Source: UBA5972 sp964567685 (GTDB taxonomy: Bacteria > Pseudomonadota > Alphaproteobacteria > Rhodobacterales > Rhodobacteraceae). Taken from it: 36,450 bases of DNA. Shown here in pieces: positions 7,208 to 15,901 of this stretch (position 1 is its first letter; every line of letters begins with the position of its first letter). The position numbers and the translations under genes are program-made. Under the pieces are notes generated by a model that saw only the letters and a list, made by a program, of their open reading frames with translations, ran no database searches and was not told the DNA's origin. The stretch covers positions 1-36,450 of the forward strand of contig CAZMNO010000037.1 of assembly GCA_964567685.1 (NCBI GenBank), written 5' to 3'.

Positions 7208-9517
7208 TCAAATCTGCCCGTTCTTCTCAGCAATGGCGCGGGCCACTTTTTCAGGTGTCAGCGGCGGATGATCTATGCGCACGCCGGTGGCGTTATAGAG
7301 AGCGTTGCCAATGGCAGGCGCGATCACGATGGTTGGCAGCTCAGCAATGCCTTTGGCCCCGGCAGGGCCTTCGGCGTCACCGGTTTCGATGAAAGTCAGA
7401 TCAAGCTCGGGCATTTCGGGGGCGGTCATCACGTGGTAGTCGCGAAAGCTGGGATTTAGCACCTTGCCCTCAACGATCTTCAACTCCTCGCTCAGACCAT
7501 AGCCCAGCCCCATCGCAATGCCGCCTTCGATCTGACCTTCCAACCCGACCGGGTTGATCACCCGTCCGACATCCTGTGCCGACCAGATCTTTTCAACCTT
7601 GATGGTTCCAAGTTTCGTATCGACGACAATCTCGGCCACATGCGCCGCATGCGAATAGGCGGCCGACATATCGCCCATGTGATTTGCATCTTCCGGTTCA
7701 CTGGGCGGTTCATAATAATCGGTTGCCATGACCAGCTCAGCATCTTCCCCGGCGAAATGCATCTGACGCAGAACCTTGTCGAGCCGGGTCAGCGCAAGGC
7801 CACTTTCCGCCTGAACCACATAGCCTTCGCGCAGGTCCAGCTGTTCGTGGTCCATATTGCTGCGCGACGCCGCGGCTTTCAGGATCTGATCCCGTGCCTT
7901 GCGGGCGACGCGAACAGCAGAATTGCCGGCAATATAGGTGGTTCGGCTGGCATGCACGCCCACATCCCAGGGTCTGAGGGCACTGTCATTGTTGACGATG
8001 GTGACGTCGCGCATCGGGATGCCCAGCTCTTCGCTGACCAGTTGCGCCAGCACCGTATCAAGCCCCTGGCCGATCTCGGACCCCCCGGTTATGATTGTTA
8101 CCCGCGCGTAGTCGTCCATTTTGAGCATAGTACCGCAGCCATCGGATTTGTGGATTTTTGCGCCACCTGCATTGTGTAGCGACGTGGCGATCCCGATCCC
8201 GCGCTTGAAACGCTCGGAACTGTCCCAGCCACTGTTGTTGGCGTGCCATTTATTCAGGAAATCTGATTTCGCAGCTGCCTGTTCGATACAGCCCGTCAGG
8301 TCAATGCAGCCAAGGTTTGATCCTTGCGGCGTGATCTCATTCGGCGGATTGGCGTTTTTCAGGCGAAAGGCGATTGGGTCCATGCCAATGGTTTCGGCCA
8401 TCTTGTCCATATGAGTTTCCAGCGCCCAGGTCGCCTGCACATTGCCGTACCCCCGGAACGACCCGGCAAAGGGGTTGTTGGTATAGACGGCACGTGCCCG
8501 GTATCTGACGTTCGGTACGGTGTAATGCGAGGTCATCGTGCGCATGGTTACGTAAGGTGTCGTTGCCCCCCAGGAAGTATAGCCGCCATTGTTCAGCAAT
8601 GAATCGCAATCGCGGAGGGTCAGGGTTCCGTCCTTTTTCATGCCTGCGCGGATTTTAAACTCGACCGGCTGGCGGGTGGGGGAGGCAATGAACTCCTCTT
8701 CCCGCGAATAGATCAGCTTGACCGGGCGGCGGGTTTTCTTGGCCAGAAACACGCAGATCGGCTCGTAGGGGTAAACGTCGAGCTTGGAACCGAACGCCCC
8801 CCCGACGGGTGGCTGAACAATACGCACGTCACCGGGATGCACGCCCAGGGATGGGGCGATATCCATTTTGACGTTAAACGGATACTGGGTCTGGGTGTAG
8901 ATCGTCACCTTTCCGTCGGTGTCGTAATCTGCAACCGTACAACTGACGCCCATGTTGCAATGGGTGACGTAGTGGACGTTGTATTCCCCTTCGACGATGT
9001 AGTCAGACGCAGCCTCGCCTTCGGCCATGTCGCCATGCTCAAAGTTCTGCTCCATCGCGATGTTGTCGGGGCGGTCTTCGTGAATGATCGGGGCGCCTTC
9101 GGCCAATGCCTCGGTGCAGTCAAAAACCGTTGGCAGGTCTTCGTATTCCACCCTGATCAGACGGATGGCCTCGTCACAAATCTCTTCGCTGTCAGCGGCC
9201 ACAGCAGCGATTTCATCGCGGATACAGCGCACGGTGTCGGTTTTGAGTGGCGGGTTGTCTCGCAAAACCCCGATTTTGCCGTCTGGTGTGTCCTTGCCAG
9301 TGACAACCGCCTGCACACCGGGCAGGGCTTCAGCGGCGGACGTATCGATTGACAGGATACGCGCGTGCACGCGATCGGTTCGCAGGATCTTGCCGTAAAG
9401 CATCCTGGGTAACACCATGTCGTTGATGTAGCGGGTGCGGGCAACCGCCTTATCGGGCGCATCAAGCTTGGTGACGCGTTTTCCGATAATGCTATGTTTT
9501 TCGATAATTTTTTCCAT
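7208..9517 (-). CDS. Molybdenum hydroxylase, large (Mo-cofactor) subunit
   Basis: This 769-aa xanthine oxidase-family subunit has an aldehyde oxidase a/b hammerhead domain at the N-terminus (RYINDMVLPRMLYGKILR) followed by the Mo-pterin domains. GGAFGSKLD and SFRGYGNVQATWALE are typical cofactor contacts, and Glu726 in KGIAELP is the expected catalytic base. The ATG at 9517 is chosen over an upstream ATG because it lies 5 bases after the small-subunit stop and begins the usual MEKII...IGKRV sequence. The enzyme hydroxylates a ring carbon with water as oxygen source, independent of O2. In the proposed pathway it would convert indole-3-acetate to 2-oxo-indoleacetate. Related enzymes acting on nicotinate, quinoline or CoA-bound aromatics cannot be excluded from sequence. 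Confidence 0.92.
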   Translation of the reverse strand: MEKIIEKHSIIGKRVTKLDAPDKAVARTRYINDMVLPRMLYGKILRTDRVHARILSIDTSAAEALPGVQAVVTGKDTPDGKIGVLRDNPPLKTDTVRCIRDEIAAVAADSEEICDEAIRLIRVEYEDLPTVFDCTEALAEGAPIIHEDRPDNIAMEQNFEHGDMAEGEAASDYIVEGEYNVHYVTHCNMGVSCTVADYDTDGKVTIYTQTQYPFNVKMDIAPSLGVHPGDVRIVQPPVGGAFGSKLDVYPYEPICVFLAKKTRRPVKLIYSREEEFIASPTRQPVEFKIRAGMKKDGTLTLRDCDSLLNNGGYTSWGATTPYVTMRTMTSHYTVPNVRYRARAVYTNNPFAGSFRGYGNVQATWALETHMDKMAETIGMDPIAFRLKNANPPNEITPQGSNLGCIDLTGCIEQAAAKSDFLNKWHANNSGWDSSERFKRGIGIATSLHNAGGAKIHKSDGCGTMLKMDDYARVTIITGGSEIGQGLDTVLAQLVSEELGIPMRDVTIVNNDSALRPWDVGVHASRTTYIAGNSAVRVARKARDQILKAAASRSNMDHEQLDLREGYVVQAESGLALTRLDKVLRQMHFAGEDAELVMATDYYEPPSEPEDANHMGDMSAAYSHAAHVAEIVVDTKLGTIKVEKIWSAQDVGRVINPVGLEGQIEGGIAMGLGYGLSEELKIVEGKVLNPSFRDYHVMTAPEMPELDLTFIETGDAEGPAGAKGIAELPTIVIAPAIGNALYNATGVRIDHPPLTPEKVARAIAEKNGQI

Positions 9518-9522
9518 AGTCG

Positions 9523-9999
9523 CTACCCCGCAGCCCGGGCGCTGGCAAGGGCCACGGCGCTGATGATCTTCTTGTAGCCTGTACAGCGGCATACATTGCC
9601 TTCCAGCCCGCGTTCGATTTCCGCAGCCGTCATTTTCGGGTTTTTATTCAGCAGATATTTGGTTTGCATGATCATGCCAGGGGTGCAGAACCCGCACTGA
9701 ATGGCGCCCTCATCGATAAAGGCCTGTTGCACCGGGTCGATCCCGTCTTCAGACCAAAGCCCTTCAACGGTCAACACTTCGCGGCCATCCAGATCAACCG
9801 CTGCAGTGAGGCACGAGTTTTTTGAACGCCCATCGACAATGATGGTACAGGCCCCGCATTCACCTTCGCCACAGGCAAGTTTGGTGCCGCCAAGTTCAAA
9901 CGCGCTGCGCAGCATTTCAAGCGCCGACGCTGTAAGCTGAGCATCAGCCTGTGCAGTCCTACCATTCAGCGTGAAGGTGATTTTCTGTGTTACCGACAT
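9523..9999 (-). CDS. Molybdenum hydroxylase, small [2Fe-2S] subunit
   Basis: This 158-aa CoxS-type subunit carries two [2Fe-2S] clusters. The plant ferredoxin-type site uses Cys43, Cys48, Cys51 and Cys63 (CGEGECGACT), and the helical site uses Cys102, Cys105, Cys137 and Cys139 (CGFCTPG and CRCTGY). All eight ligands are present. The start at 9999 (MSVTQKITFTLNG) gives a normal length; an in-frame ATG at 10050 lies well inside the FAD gene and adds a non-homologous leader. It overlaps the FAD-subunit gene by 10 bases. It passes electrons from the Mo site to FAD. Confidence 0.93.
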   Translation of the reverse strand: MSVTQKITFTLNGRTAQADAQLTASALEMLRSAFELGGTKLACGEGECGACTIIVDGRSKNSCLTAAVDLDGREVLTVEGLWSEDGIDPVQQAFIDEGAIQCGFCTPGMIMQTKYLLNKNPKMTAAEIERGLEGNVCRCTGYKKIISAVALASARAAG

Positions 10000-10859
10000 G
10001 CCAGCAACTCCTGTTCCAGAAATGTCCGGGCCATCTGGGTTCGGTACCATTTTGAGGCACGGAAATCGTCAATCGGGGCAATCTCGGTTGCCATCAAATC
10101 CATAGCTTCGGCGATCAGGCCGTCATCCAGTGCTTTGCCATCAATCAGGCTTTCTGTCTTTTCACAGCGCATCGGGGTTGGCCCGACCGCGCCGAAAACC
10201 AGGCGTGGATTACTGAGCTTTCCATCCTCAAGCAGACCGCTCAGACACATGGCCACCATCGAGATTTCGAGCGCCGGGCGCGGACCGGATTTGCAGAATG
10301 CGCCGTGGAAACTGTCAGCAGGTGTTTTAAACTCAACCGCTGTTATCAACTCATCCGCCGCGATCTCTGTATCTCCGGGACCGGTGAAGAAACCGGAAAG
10401 GGGCAGGGAGCGGGTGCCGCGCATCGAAGCAAGCTCAACCACGGCATCAAGCGCGATCAGCGGCAAGACCGCGTCCGCAGCCGGGGAGGCATTGGCGATA
10501 TTCCCGCCAATGGTCGCGGCGTTGCGGATTTGTGATGAAGCAAAACGGTCGGCGGTTTGAGGCAGCAGAGGCACCTTCTCATTCAGCAGCGGGCTTTCCA
10601 GAACTTCTGATAAGGTGGTCAGCGCCCCGATCCTGATGTTGCCGTCAGCTTCCGATATCCCGCAAAGCGCGGTCACACGCGCGATATTGACCAGCCGTGT
10701 GCGCATCCGGCCATTGCCGCTGTCCTTTTGTGCCCAAAGGTCGGTCCCTCCGGCCAGCGCTGTTCCCTGCCCATCAGCCAGCGCCTCAAGCGCTGCCTTA
10801 AGTGATGTCGCGGCGACATATTCACCGATGTCGGGTGGGCGTTTGTTCTGTGGCAGCAT
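9990..10859 (-). CDS. Molybdenum hydroxylase, medium FAD subunit
   Basis: This 289-aa CoxM-type subunit binds FAD through ALAGGTDLWAQK (about residues 36-47) and TIGGNIANASPAAD (about 117-130), with a C-terminal CO-dehydrogenase flavoprotein domain. It is short and lacks the roughly 40-residue [4Fe-4S] loop found in the FAD subunit of 4-hydroxybenzoyl-CoA reductase. That argues for an oxidative hydroxylase rather than a dehydroxylating reductase. It lies 11 bases after the mutase gene and overlaps the small-subunit gene. Confidence 0.92.
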   Translation of the reverse strand: MLPQNKRPPDIGEYVAATSLKAALEALADGQGTALAGGTDLWAQKDSGNGRMRTRLVNIARVTALCGISEADGNIRIGALTTLSEVLESPLLNEKVPLLPQTADRFASSQIRNAATIGGNIANASPAADAVLPLIALDAVVELASMRGTRSLPLSGFFTGPGDTEIAADELITAVEFKTPADSFHGAFCKSGPRPALEISMVAMCLSGLLEDGKLSNPRLVFGAVGPTPMRCEKTESLIDGKALDDGLIAEAMDLMATEIAPIDDFRASKWYRTQMARTFLEQELLACR

Positions 10860-10870
10860 TTCAGTACCTG

Positions 10871-12487
10871 TTAGAAAATATTGGGTTCGTCATAGTGGCC
10901 GAACACGGATGTCAGCACGTGGTTCATCTCGCCGACACTCGCATAGGCTTTCACCGCTTCGATCAGGGCAGGCATCATGTTCTCGCTGCCCTCGGCGGCG
11001 GCTTTCAGGCGGCTCAAGGCGGCCTCGACCGCGGCGGCACTACGCTCGGCTTTGACAGTTTTCAGTCGCTCGGTCTGCTTGACCGCATCCTCAATCTTGT
11101 AGGGATGCATCTCAACTTCAGGTTTTTCTTCGTCGATCTCATAGCAATTGACGCCAACCTTGCGGAACTCCCCGCTCTCCAATGCCCTCTGATGTTCATA
11201 AGCACCTTTAGAGACGTGTGACTGGATCTTGCCTTCGGAGATCAGCTTGACGATGCCACCATCAGCCTCCACCTCATCCATGATGCGGATGATCTCGGCC
11301 TCCATCTGGTTGGTCAGGGTTTCGACGTAATAAGACCCGGCCAGCGGATCGACCGTATCGGTCATGCCCATCTCTTCGATCATGATCTGCATGGTGCGCA
11401 GGCTGATCTGCTGGGCCTTTTCCGAAGGGATCGTATAAGCCTCGTCATAGCAACAAAGCGCGATTGTCTGGGCACCCGACAGGGCTGAGATCATCGCATA
11501 ATAGGCCCCGCGCACGATGTTGTTTTCCGGCTGTTCAATGGTTAGGCCGGAACCACCACCACCGGCGATCATCCTCAGCCACATGGATTTCGGGTTCTTC
11601 GCCCCATAGTCGTTTTTCAGGATCTTGGCCCATAGTCGACGACCCGCGCGGAACTTGCATATCTGCTCGAAAAACTGCCCGAAGATGTTGAAATTAAACG
11701 ACATCCGATAGGCGAATTCGTCGATATCCATACCCCGTTTCAGCCCCTCATCAAGATAGGCCCTGGCGATTGCGAACCCGTGCGCCATTTCCTCGGTCGG
11801 GGTCGCGCCGCTTTCGCGGATGTGATAGCCGCAGACCGATACCGGGCTGTAAAGCGGGGTGTGTTTGGCGCAATACTCGATGGTGTCGGCCACCAGCCGC
11901 ACCGAGGGTTCCACCGGATAGATCCAGGTGCCGCGCCCGACGAATTCTTTCAGGATATCGTTCTGGCAGGTGCCGCGCAGTTTGCTAAGGTCAAAGCCGC
12001 GCTTTTCCGCCATCACCAGATACATGGCGATCATGATCGCCGCGGTGCCGTTAATTGTCAGGCTGACGGTGATGTTCTGGATATCAATGCCATCAAAGGC
12101 GATTTCCATGTCTTTCAGGGTATCGATGGCCATGCCGACCCGGCCAACCTCGCCCTGTGCCATGTCATTGTCTGAATCAAACCCGCATTGGGTCGGCAGA
12201 TCAAAGGCCACGTTAAGCCCGGTATTGCCGGTGCGGATCAGGTATTTGAACCGCTCATTGGTATCCTCGGCATTGCCGAACCCGGTATATTGGCGCATCG
12301 TCCAGGGCCGTTTGCGGTACATTTCCCGGTGGATGCCACGGGTGAAGGGAAACGCGCCGGGCTCACCAATACTCTCGCCGTCACCGATCTCAGAGGCGGT
12401 AATGTCTTCCGGCCCGTAAAGCGGATTGATCTCTATCCCGCTTTCGTTGAACCGCCGGTCTTCCGTCGCTTTGTCATGCTTGTTCAA
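10871..12487 (-). CDS. B12-dependent acyl-CoA mutase, large (substrate-binding) subunit
   Basis: This is the catalytic barrel of a two-subunit methylmalonyl-CoA-mutase-family enzyme (about 538 aa from the TTG at 12487). TTG is preferred because an AGGAG lies 7 bases upstream and the gene then overlaps the B12 subunit by 14 bases; an upstream ATG (12550) would extend it by 21 residues. The substrate-selecting residues are readable by motif spacing. Tyr67 in RQYTGF equals Tyr89 of methylmalonyl-CoA mutase, Arg185 in KEFVGRGT equals Arg207, and His222 in GYHIRES equals His244; the 118- and 37-residue intervals match exactly. Tyr plus Arg marks a substrate with a free carboxylate. Isobutyryl-CoA mutase (Phe, Gln) and 2-hydroxyisobutyryl-CoA mutase (Ile, Gln) are ruled out. 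In context it could interconvert 2-aminophenylsuccinyl-CoA and 2-aminobenzylmalonyl-CoA. Confidence 0.9.
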   Translation of the reverse strand: MNKHDKATEDRRFNESGIEINPLYGPEDITASEIGDGESIGEPGAFPFTRGIHREMYRKRPWTMRQYTGFGNAEDTNERFKYLIRTGNTGLNVAFDLPTQCGFDSDNDMAQGEVGRVGMAIDTLKDMEIAFDGIDIQNITVSLTINGTAAIMIAMYLVMAEKRGFDLSKLRGTCQNDILKEFVGRGTWIYPVEPSVRLVADTIEYCAKHTPLYSPVSVCGYHIRESGATPTEEMAHGFAIARAYLDEGLKRGMDIDEFAYRMSFNFNIFGQFFEQICKFRAGRRLWAKILKNDYGAKNPKSMWLRMIAGGGGSGLTIEQPENNIVRGAYYAMISALSGAQTIALCCYDEAYTIPSEKAQQISLRTMQIMIEEMGMTDTVDPLAGSYYVETLTNQMEAEIIRIMDEVEADGGIVKLISEGKIQSHVSKGAYEHQRALESGEFRKVGVNCYEIDEEKPEVEMHPYKIEDAVKQTERLKTVKAERSAAAVEAALSRLKAAAEGSENMMPALIEAVKAYASVGEMNHVLTSVFGHYDEPNIF

Positions 12488-12887
12488 CGGTTTTCTCCTT
12501 GATGGCGGCAACGATATCGTCGAGCGAGGAAGAGGTGTTGTAAATCGCATCCACCCCGATTTCGCGCAGCGCGTCATGGTCTTCGCCGGGAATGTTGCCC
12601 CCTGCGATCCACAACCTGTCAGATAGCTGGTATTCGTCGATCAGCACTTTCAGCCGCTTACAGATCGGCAGGTGCGAGCCTGACAGGATCGAAAGCGCAA
12701 TAACATCCGCATCAAAATCCCGCGCAGCATTGACGATATCCTCGCCGCTCTGGCGCAGGCCGGTATAGCGCACGTCAAACCCGGCATCGATCAGCGCACG
12801 CGCCACCACCTTGGCGCCGACATCATGGCCATCAAGCCCCGGTTTTGCCAGAAGAATACGGGTTTTGCGCCTCTCAGCCATGCTCAC
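12474..12887 (-). CDS. B12-dependent acyl-CoA mutase, small (cobalamin-binding) subunit
   Basis: This 137-aa protein is a free-standing cobalamin-binding domain. The DxHxxG motif is Asp19-Gly-His21-Asp-Val-Gly24, with His21 as the lower axial cobalt ligand, followed by SILSGSH and GGNIPGED, which hold the nucleotide tail. It is the partner of the large subunit immediately downstream. The start overlaps the acyl-CoA dehydrogenase stop by 4 bases (ATGA). Split subunits of this size occur in archaeal methylmalonyl-CoA mutases, isobutyryl-CoA mutase, 2-hydroxyisobutyryl-CoA mutase and the indoleacetate cluster. No MeaB-type chaperone gene is present in the window. Confidence 0.93.
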   Translation of the reverse strand: MSMAERRKTRILLAKPGLDGHDVGAKVVARALIDAGFDVRYTGLRQSGEDIVNAARDFDADVIALSILSGSHLPICKRLKVLIDEYQLSDRLWIAGGNIPGEDHDALREIGVDAIYNTSSSLDDIVAAIKEKTVEQA

Positions 12888-14008
12888 AACTCCCTCGCGA
12901 TATTCAGTTTCAACAGCTCGCTGGTGCCGCCACCGATCAGGGTAAAGCGGATGTCGCGCAGATAGCGTTGCACCGGAAATTCCATCGCATAGCCGTAAGA
13001 GGCCAGAATGCGCGCCGCCTTGTCACAGACATCCGCCGCAACTTCGGAGGCGTTCAGCTTGGCCATTGCTGCCTCTTTGGCATGCGGCCGATCATTGTCT
13101 TTCAGCCAGGCGGCATAGGCGACCAGATGGCTGGCGGCTTCCATATCCGTGGCCATTTCAGCCAGCTTCAGCTGGATTGCCTGAAAACGATTGATTGGTT
13201 TGCCAAACTGCACGCGCTCCCCGGCATAGCGAATGGCCTCGGCCAGCGCAGCCTTGCCGCCGCCCAGTGCCATCGCGCCCGTGATAATGCGAATCTCAGC
13301 CAGCAATTTATGCAGGTGAACCTCTCCCTCACCCTCACCGCTTAGCCGGTGACTGTCCGGCACAAAGCAATCGCTGAAAGCAACTTCTGAGGTCGGCAAG
13401 GCCCAAACCCCCATCTTGTCAATCGAGCGACCGATATTCAGACCCTCAAATTCCCGCTCAACAAGGAAGATGGTGATCTTCTGTTCGTCCCCCGCTTTGG
13501 CGAAAACCGTGAAGAAATCGGCCAGCGGTGCTGCGGTTACCCACATTTTCTGCCCGTTCAGGTGATAGCCACCATCGACCTTCACTGCATTTGTTGACAT
13601 CGCCCCGAGGTTCGATCCGGCATCGGGTTCGGTCATGCAGATCGCACCAATCTTATCGCCATTCAGCGCAGGGGTAAAAAGCCGGGTTTTGATATCGTCA
13701 TTGCCAAGCATCTGCAAAAATCGCGTGCCCATCAGCGATTGCATGGCAATGCAACCGGCAACCGACATGGAGCCGCGCGCAACCTCTTCCAGTGCCAGAC
13801 AGAAGGTCATCAGATCAACACCCGATCCCCCGTCTTCTTCCGGGTAACGCATCCCGGCAAAGCCAAGCGCGCAAAGCTCGCGCACCAGATTGCGCGGGTA
13901 TTCATGTGCCTCGTCAAGTGCTGCCGCCACCGGGGCGATCCTTTCGTCGGAGAACCGCGCGAAGGTGTCCTTTACCGCTTGTTGTTCCGGACTTAGGGCG
14001 AAATCCAT
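12884..14008 (-). CDS. Acyl-CoA dehydrogenase family protein lacking the usual catalytic Glu
   Basis: This 374-aa protein has the normal acyl-CoA dehydrogenase layout: an N-terminal helical domain, the flavin contact ICMTEPDAGSNLG and a W[VI]T strand (KMWVTAAPLAD), then the C-terminal helical domain with ERVQFGKPI. At the position of the catalytic glutamate (Y-E-G-T in most members) the sequence is IGGGTSEL, so Gly360 replaces Glu, as in isovaleryl-CoA dehydrogenase. In that enzyme the base moves to helix G in an 'LxxER' context. Here the equivalent helix reads LAEIRIITGA, with a Glu displaced by one residue. In the indoleacetate scheme an acyl-CoA dehydrogenase-type enzyme turns 2-aminobenzylmalonyl-CoA into 2-aminocinnamoyl-CoA. 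The decarboxylation step may explain the altered site, but this is inference. Confidence 0.85.
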   Translation of the reverse strand: MDFALSPEQQAVKDTFARFSDERIAPVAAALDEAHEYPRNLVRELCALGFAGMRYPEEDGGSGVDLMTFCLALEEVARGSMSVAGCIAMQSLMGTRFLQMLGNDDIKTRLFTPALNGDKIGAICMTEPDAGSNLGAMSTNAVKVDGGYHLNGQKMWVTAAPLADFFTVFAKAGDEQKITIFLVEREFEGLNIGRSIDKMGVWALPTSEVAFSDCFVPDSHRLSGEGEGEVHLHKLLAEIRIITGAMALGGGKAALAEAIRYAGERVQFGKPINRFQAIQLKLAEMATDMEAASHLVAYAAWLKDNDRPHAKEAAMAKLNASEVAADVCDKAARILASYGYAMEFPVQRYLRDIRFTLIGGGTSELLKLNIAREL

Positions 14009-14040
14009 ATCTTACCCCCCTAGCCGCAAGTAACGAGGGA

Positions 14041-14182
14041 CGCGCCCGAGCCTGGGAGGGCATCGTCCATTGAATGATTGTTCTGGCGTTTTAACGAATC
14101 GCTGACGCCGCCTGTTTGCGCAAGTGTTGCAAAGCGCCCTCCCGGGGGGAGGCTCGGGCGCGGCCCGGCGTGTCCGCCGGGC
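14041..14182. repeat. GC-rich inverted repeat and hairpin between hyuB and the dehydrogenase gene
   Basis: Thirteen-base perfect arms, CGCGCCCGAGCCT at 14041-14053 and AGGCTCGGGCGCG at 14150-14162, are nested with an 8-base pair GGGAGGGC (14054-14061) and GCCCTCCC (14136-14143). Directly after comes a separate 8-bp hairpin with a TGTC loop (14163-14182). The 216-base gap holding them is the only real interruption inside the 13-gene operon. It could be a REP-like mobile palindrome, or act as an attenuator or RNA-stability element. No T-run follows on the minus strand, so it is not a standard terminator. Confidence 0.7.
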
Positions 14183-14224
14183 GGGAGTGTGGCAAGTGTG
14201 CAGCAGTTCAATATCAGCATCAGG

Positions 14225-15901
14225 TCACCCTTCAAGCCCATAAGCGTCGCGGGCAACTTTTGCCGAGATCACCCCATTGCGCACCTCGCGGCGCAACTGA
14301 TCCCGGTCGCGCTTCTTCGGATCCCCATAGCCACCGCCGCCACCTGCGAACTGGTGATAGTGAGTTCCCTTGGGAACACCGGTTATCAGGTCCTTGTTGT
14401 TCGGCACATGTCTGGTGCCATCCGGATAGGTCAGAGTGATCGAATTGAGCGTCCCGTCACCCCCTCCGAACAAACCGAAAGCCGGTTCAAAATCGCCATC
14501 GCCAAAGGTCACGAACTGGGTGTTTTCCGAGCCGATGATAAACTCGGTCTCAACCCCCAGCCCGCCACGCCATTCCCCGGCACCGGCGCTGTCACAGGTG
14601 TATTCATGCTTTTTAAGAAGATGCGGGGTTTGCTGTTCGAACATCTCGTAATCCTGATCGAGCAACCCGCCGGAAGCATCAATCATGCCGATATGATCAT
14701 AGCCATCCGTGCCCAGCATCGCACCTGACCCACCTTTCAGCCCCATGAAGCCGATATCGACATATTTGTCGCCTTTTTCCGCATCCATTCCGGTGGTCAG
14801 AGAACACAGAAGGTTGTTCCATCCGGCGGTAACGCGGTCCGGAATAACCGGAGCCAGCGCACGAATGATTGCATCCGCATTGGGCGGGCACAGGTGGTTG
14901 CCGAATGTCGTTGCCTTTGGATAGGAGGCATTCAGTACCGTGCCTTCGGGGATGATCATCTCGATCGGCTGAACCATGCCCTCGTTATGGGGAATATCCG
15001 GGTTCACCATTTGCAAAAATGTCAGGATGGTTGCCGAAGCGCTGGAGGTATAGGTACCGTTTACAAACCCGTCGGTCTGGGCATCGGTGCCGGTGTAATC
15101 AAAGATGATATTCTTGTCTTTGACGGTGATGGTCACGCGAATGGTGAACTGACTGCCTTCGTGATGACCGTCAAAATAGATTTCGCCTTCACCCTTGTAG
15201 GTGCCGTTGGGAACGGCAGCAATCTCGGCCTCCATCATCTTGCGCGACGCATTGAACAGCTCTGCCTTGTGGGCATCAAAACTGTCGATCCCGTATTTGC
15301 CCAGCAGCTCCTGCACGCGCCGCTCGCCAACCGTGCAGGCCCCCATCTGGGCTTTCATATCATGGTCAACAATCTCCAGCCGGATATTGGCAAAGATCAG
15401 ATCCCAGACGTCACGCCGGAGCTTGCCCTTCTCATAAACCTTGATCGGCGGAATGCGCAGTGCCTCCTGCCAAACTTCCTTGGCCTCGGGGTTATAACCA
15501 CCCGGGACATTGCCACCGATATCGGCCTGGTGGCCCTTGACGGCTGACCATGCAACCAGTTGATCCTCAAAGAAAATCGGTTTGAACACGGCAACGTCGT
15601 TATTCTGGTTGCCCATGGAAAATACATCGTTGTGAAAGATCACATCACCGGGGTGAATGCCACCATCATAATAGTCGATGATATAACGACAGACCGGCGC
15701 CAGCGAAAAGGCCAAAATGGGCAGGTTCTCGGTCTGCTCAAGCATATTGCCATGGGCGTCATAAAGCCCGGTAACAAAATCCTTGGCCTCGCACAGGATC
15801 GGCGAGCGGGCGGTTTTCTCGACCGAGATACTCATCTCATCGGTGATGGATTTGAAGGTGCGGGCGTAGACCGACAGAAGGATAGGATCAATCTTGCTCA
15901 T
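14225..15901 (-). CDS. hyuB: Hydantoinase B/oxoprolinase family subunit
   Basis: This 558-aa protein is a HyuB family member, the partner of HyuA in ATP-dependent lactam or imide hydrolases (N-methylhydantoinase, 5-oxoprolinase) and in acetone/acetophenone carboxylases. Family hallmarks are the start (DPILLSVYARTFKSITDEM), the conserved SPILCEAKDF region at about residue 33 and HPGDVIFHNDVF near residue 82. The C-terminus has the Gly-rich FAGGGGGYGDP motif common in HyuB. It overlaps hyuA by 4 bases. With a Mo hydroxylase in the operon, the natural role is hydrolysis of the lactam ring of 2-oxo-indoleacetate to 2-aminophenylsuccinate. A carboxylase role is less likely because no third, small carboxylase subunit is encoded nearby. 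Confidence 0.88.
   Translation of the reverse strand: MSKIDPILLSVYARTFKSITDEMSISVEKTARSPILCEAKDFVTGLYDAHGNMLEQTENLPILAFSLAPVCRYIIDYYDGGIHPGDVIFHNDVFSMGNQNNDVAVFKPIFFEDQLVAWSAVKGHQADIGGNVPGGYNPEAKEVWQEALRIPPIKVYEKGKLRRDVWDLIFANIRLEIVDHDMKAQMGACTVGERRVQELLGKYGIDSFDAHKAELFNASRKMMEAEIAAVPNGTYKGEGEIYFDGHHEGSQFTIRVTITVKDKNIIFDYTGTDAQTDGFVNGTYTSSASATILTFLQMVNPDIPHNEGMVQPIEMIIPEGTVLNASYPKATTFGNHLCPPNADAIIRALAPVIPDRVTAGWNNLLCSLTTGMDAEKGDKYVDIGFMGLKGGSGAMLGTDGYDHIGMIDASGGLLDQDYEMFEQQTPHLLKKHEYTCDSAGAGEWRGGLGVETEFIIGSENTQFVTFGDGDFEPAFGLFGGGDGTLNSITLTYPDGTRHVPNNKDLITGVPKGTHYHQFAGGGGGYGDPKKRDRDQLRREVRNGVISAKVARDAYGLEG

Noticed and set aside
7208..10859. 4-hydroxybenzoyl-CoA reductase
   Set aside because: The FAD subunit is only 289 aa and lacks the extra [4Fe-4S] loop of that reductase; the remainder of the operon fits an oxidative hydroxylase.
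10871..12887. 2-hydroxyisobutyryl-CoA or isobutyryl-CoA mutase
   Set aside because: The subunit split and sizes fit, but the selector residues are Tyr and Arg rather than Ile/Gln or Phe/Gln.
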